In this document: positions 61,948 to 64,000 of the stretch, piece after piece
Position numbering within the stretch: the first letter of the stretch is position 1
How the letters are laid out: each line of letters opens with the position of its first letter
Assembly (NCBI GenBank): GCA_017443595.1
Contig: JAFSYU010000010.1
Location: forward strand, 1 to 64,000
Direction: 5' to 3'
Source: Clostridia bacterium
GTDB lineage: Bacteria; Bacillota; Clostridia; Oscillospirales; CAG-272
Length of the DNA stretch: 64,000 nucleotides
Translations under genes and position numbers: made by a program
Notes under the pieces: generated by a model
The model's database searches: none
What the model saw: only the letters and a program-made list of their open reading frames with translations
What the model was told of the DNA's origin: nothing

Positions 61948-63795
61948 TTACTTTTTGATAACTGCGCCGAACTTGCAGTTCGTCATACATGCGCCGCACT
62001 TGATGCACTTGTTCTGGTCAATGACGTGCGGCTCTTTGACCTTGCCGCTGATGCACTGTACCGGGCAGTTGCGTGCGCAGAGCGTGCAGCCTTTGCACTT
62101 TTCGGGATCGATATAGTATTTTGCAAGAGCCGAGCAGATGTGCGCCGGGCATGTCTTGCCTACTATGTGAGCCTCGTATTCGTCACGGAAGTTTGCAAGC
62201 GTGGACAATACGGGGTTCGGAGCGGTCTGACCGAGGCCGCACATAGCGGTATCCTTGATCGTGTAGGACAGCTCTTCAAGAGTGTCAAGATCTTCAAGCG
62301 TTCCCTTGCCCTGAGTGATCCTTTCAAGGATCTCAAGCATACGCTTCGTACCTATACGGCACGGAGTGCACTTGCCGCAGGACTCGTCCTGGATGAACTG
62401 CATGAAGAATCTCGCGGTATCTACCATACAGGTGTTCTCACCCATGACTATAAGTCCGCCGGAACCCATGATGGCGCCGAGAGCCGTAAGGGATTCGTAG
62501 TCAACGGACGTGTCAAGGTTCTTTTCGGTGATGCATCCGCCGGACGGGCCGCCCATCTGAGCCGCCTTGAATTTCATACCGTCGGTAATACCGCCGCCTA
62601 TCTCGAATATGAGCTTGCGGAGGGACATACCCATCGGAACTTCAACTATACCGGTGTTTATAACGTCGCCTGCGAGCGCGAATACTTTCGTACCTTTGCT
62701 CTTGCCTACGCCGTACTGCGCGAACCAGTCTGCGCCGCGGTTGATTATCTCGGCTATATTATAGTACGTTTCAACGTTGTTTATAATGGTCGGGCAACCG
62801 AAAAGTCCACTCTCGAACGGGAACGGAGGCTTCTGACGCGGCTCGCCGCGCTCACCCTGAATGGAGTTCATAAGAGCGGTCTCTTCGCCGCAGACGAATG
62901 CGCCGGCGCCGATACGGAGCTCTATGTCAAAGTTGAAGCCGGAGCCTAAGATGTTTTCGCCGAGCATTCCCCATTCACGCGCTATGTCAAGAGCCTTGTT
63001 GAATCTCTCGACCGCAACGGGATATTCGGCACGGCAGTAAACGTAGCCGTTGTTCGCGCCTATCGCGAAACCGCCTATCATCATACCTTCTATAAGGCAG
63101 AACGGGTCGCCTTCAATAGCGGATCTGTCCATGAACGCGCCGGGGTCGCCCTCGTCGGCGTTGCAGACGATGCACTTGCGGTCGCCCTGCGCCTTCATAC
63201 CGGCGCTCCACTTGATGCCGGTCGGGAAGCCCGCGCCGCCTCTGCCGCGCAGACCGGAAGCCGTAACTTCGTCTATGATCTGCTGCTGAGTCATACCGAA
63301 TGCTTTTGCAACGGCGGTGAAGCCGCCCTTTGCGATATAAGCTTCAATAGAGTCAAACGGGATCTTACCGCATTTATTAAGAACGATCTGTACCTGTTCC
63401 GCAAAGAACGGTATATCGTCTATGCACGGGATGTGCTTGTTTAAGTTGGCGTCAAAGAAAGTGTATTCTTCTATGACTTCGCCGCCTATGATCTGTCTGT
63501 CTATTATGTCCTTTGCGCGCTCGGGCGTTACGTGGACGTAGTAGATACGTTCCGGTTCAACGAGAACGACAGGTCCCATGGCACAGGTGCCCATACAACC
63601 GGTGAATATCACGTTCACCTTATCGGACAGGCCCTGTTCTTTTATGTAGGAATCAACAAAATTCTTTGTGTCCTGGCATTTGCTGGAAATACATCCGCCG
63701 CCGCCGCAAACGTATATCGTATGCTCGTATTTTTTGAGCTCCGCATTATACTGATCGGCAATAAGTTTGAGATCGTTAACGTTTTTAATTCTCAT
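61948..63795 (-). CDS. hndC: NADH-binding diaphorase subunit of bifurcating hydrogenase (NuoF-like)
   Basis: A 615-residue NuoF-type subunit. An N-terminal thioredoxin-like [2Fe-2S] domain (YVCGGGGCISSKCQD) is followed by the FMN/NADH-binding core (GLRGRGGAGFPTGIKW, GAFVCGEETALMNSIQGERGEPRQKPP), the C-terminal [4Fe-4S] site (ESCGKCTPCRIG) and two extra [4Fe-4S] ferredoxin motifs (CKGCTLCARNCP, CIKCGACMTNC). With HndA and HndD it couples NADH and ferredoxin oxidation to H2 formation. ATG 63795 starts one base after the hndA stop (TGATATG). The in-frame start at 63819 was not used. Confidence 0.95.
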   Translation of the reverse strand: MRIKNVNDLKLIADQYNAELKKYEHTIYVCGGGGCISSKCQDTKNFVDSYIKEQGLSDKVNVIFTGCMGTCAMGPVVLVEPERIYYVHVTPERAKDIIDRQIIGGEVIEEYTFFDANLNKHIPCIDDIPFFAEQVQIVLNKCGKIPFDSIEAYIAKGGFTAVAKAFGMTQQQIIDEVTASGLRGRGGAGFPTGIKWSAGMKAQGDRKCIVCNADEGDPGAFMDRSAIEGDPFCLIEGMMIGGFAIGANNGYVYCRAEYPVAVERFNKALDIAREWGMLGENILGSGFNFDIELRIGAGAFVCGEETALMNSIQGERGEPRQKPPFPFESGLFGCPTIINNVETYYNIAEIINRGADWFAQYGVGKSKGTKVFALAGDVINTGIVEVPMGMSLRKLIFEIGGGITDGMKFKAAQMGGPSGGCITEKNLDTSVDYESLTALGAIMGSGGLIVMGENTCMVDTARFFMQFIQDESCGKCTPCRIGTKRMLEILERITQGKGTLEDLDTLEELSYTIKDTAMCGLGQTAPNPVLSTLANFRDEYEAHIVGKTCPAHICSALAKYYIDPEKCKGCTLCARNCPVQCISGKVKEPHVIDQNKCIKCGACMTNCKFGAVIKK

Positions 63796-63796
63796 A

Positions 63797-64000
63797 TCAT
63801 TTACCTCTGTACTGGTCAAGTATTCCGGCTATGTCACCGGGCTTTACCTGCTTGTAAACGTCATCGTCGACAACGACGACGGGAGCAAGTCCGCAAGCGC
63901 CTACGCAGCGCGTTACGTGGATTGAGAAAACGTTGTCAGCCGTAGCTTCACCTACGCCTATGCCGAGAATTTCCTGCAGCTTTTCTATAAGCAGCTTACC
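63797..64000 (-). CDS. hndA: NuoE-like [2Fe-2S] subunit of bifurcating hydrogenase (partial)
   Basis: The last 67 residues of a NuoE/HndA-type subunit; the N-terminal part lies beyond the window edge. The visible part contains IEKLQEILGIGVGEAT, the second half of the thioredoxin-like [2Fe-2S] site (TRCVGACGLAPVVVVDDD) and the family's C-terminal strand-helix (VYKQVKPGDIAGILDQY). It delivers electrons between flavin and the hydrogenase chain. TGA at 63797-63799 is followed one base later by the hndC start, giving the order hndA-hndC-hndD. Confidence 0.92.
   Translation of the reverse strand, partial: GKLLIEKLQEILGIGVGEATADNVFSIHVTRCVGACGLAPVVVVDDDVYKQVKPGDIAGILDQYRGK

Overview
The window looks like a chromosomal segment of an anaerobic, spore-forming member of the Clostridia, probably an uncultured gut or faecal lineage of the Oscillospiraceae/Christensenellales kind (inference). 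The grounds are a SpoVAD-SpoVAE pair, a SleB-like spore hydrolase relative, an electron-bifurcating [FeFe] hydrogenase operon, a V/A-type ATPase, a T-box leader, consensus TTGACA-N17-TATAAT promoters, dockerin/cohesin modules and many secreted carbohydrate-active proteins. Base composition is mid-GC, with heavy use of ATA isoleucine codons beside GCG alanine codons. One visibly AT-rich island lies at about 42.7-44.9 kb.

Layout. 0-4.5 kb: a structured intergenic element ending in a terminator, a VWA protein, and two tandem sialate-O-acetylesterase-like lipoproteins. 4.6-8.6 kb: a degenerate phosphoglycerate-mutase-like gene followed by the housekeeping run lepB-rbgA-rnhB-yraN. 8.7-9.3 kb: a Phd/PIN toxin-antitoxin module with a three-site operator. 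9.6-19 kb: a beta-propeller hydrolase coupled to a DUF1934 gene, a SleB-like gene without its catalytic Glu, a tiny membrane protein, a flavodoxin, a large surface beta-helix-like lipoprotein, MscS, and a membrane-anchored GH99/GH71-like enzyme. 19.1-26.9 kb: an acyltransferase, aspartokinase, a T-box-controlled operon (acyl-CoA ligase, TIM-barrel isomerase, amidohydrolase), and an orphan Card1/DUF1887-type CARF nuclease divergent from a third esterase paralogue. 28.5-30.9 kb: a two-gene operon of a dockerin-bearing transglutaminase and a membrane-anchored cohesin protein. 31.1-39.5 kb: the complete V-ATPase operon (H/G-I-K-E-C-F-A-B-D). 39.6-52.1 kb: three more dockerin proteins interspersed with spoVAD/AE, an ECF sigma/anti-sigma/metalloprotease operon, hflKC, and a small operon containing a flavin reductase. 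52.2-58.2 kb: MarR, two ABC half-transporters and a GH127-like arabinofuranosidase in one operon. 58.3-60 kb: a Cache-HAMP-GGDEF cyclase. 60.1-64 kb: hndA (partial)-hndC-hndD.

Together the genes suggest a saccharolytic, H2-producing fermenter that sits on complex glycans, takes up or degrades sugars at its surface, and decorates its envelope through a small cohesin/dockerin system. The least ordinary observations are that cohesin/dockerin set, whose dockerin proteins carry no recognisable CAZyme domains, the orphan CARF nuclease, the T-box upstream of an acyl-CoA ligase, and two enzymes that appear to have lost their catalytic residues (an archaeal-type phosphoglycerate mutase and a SleB-like hydrolase). 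No tRNA, rRNA, CRISPR array or insertion sequence was seen.
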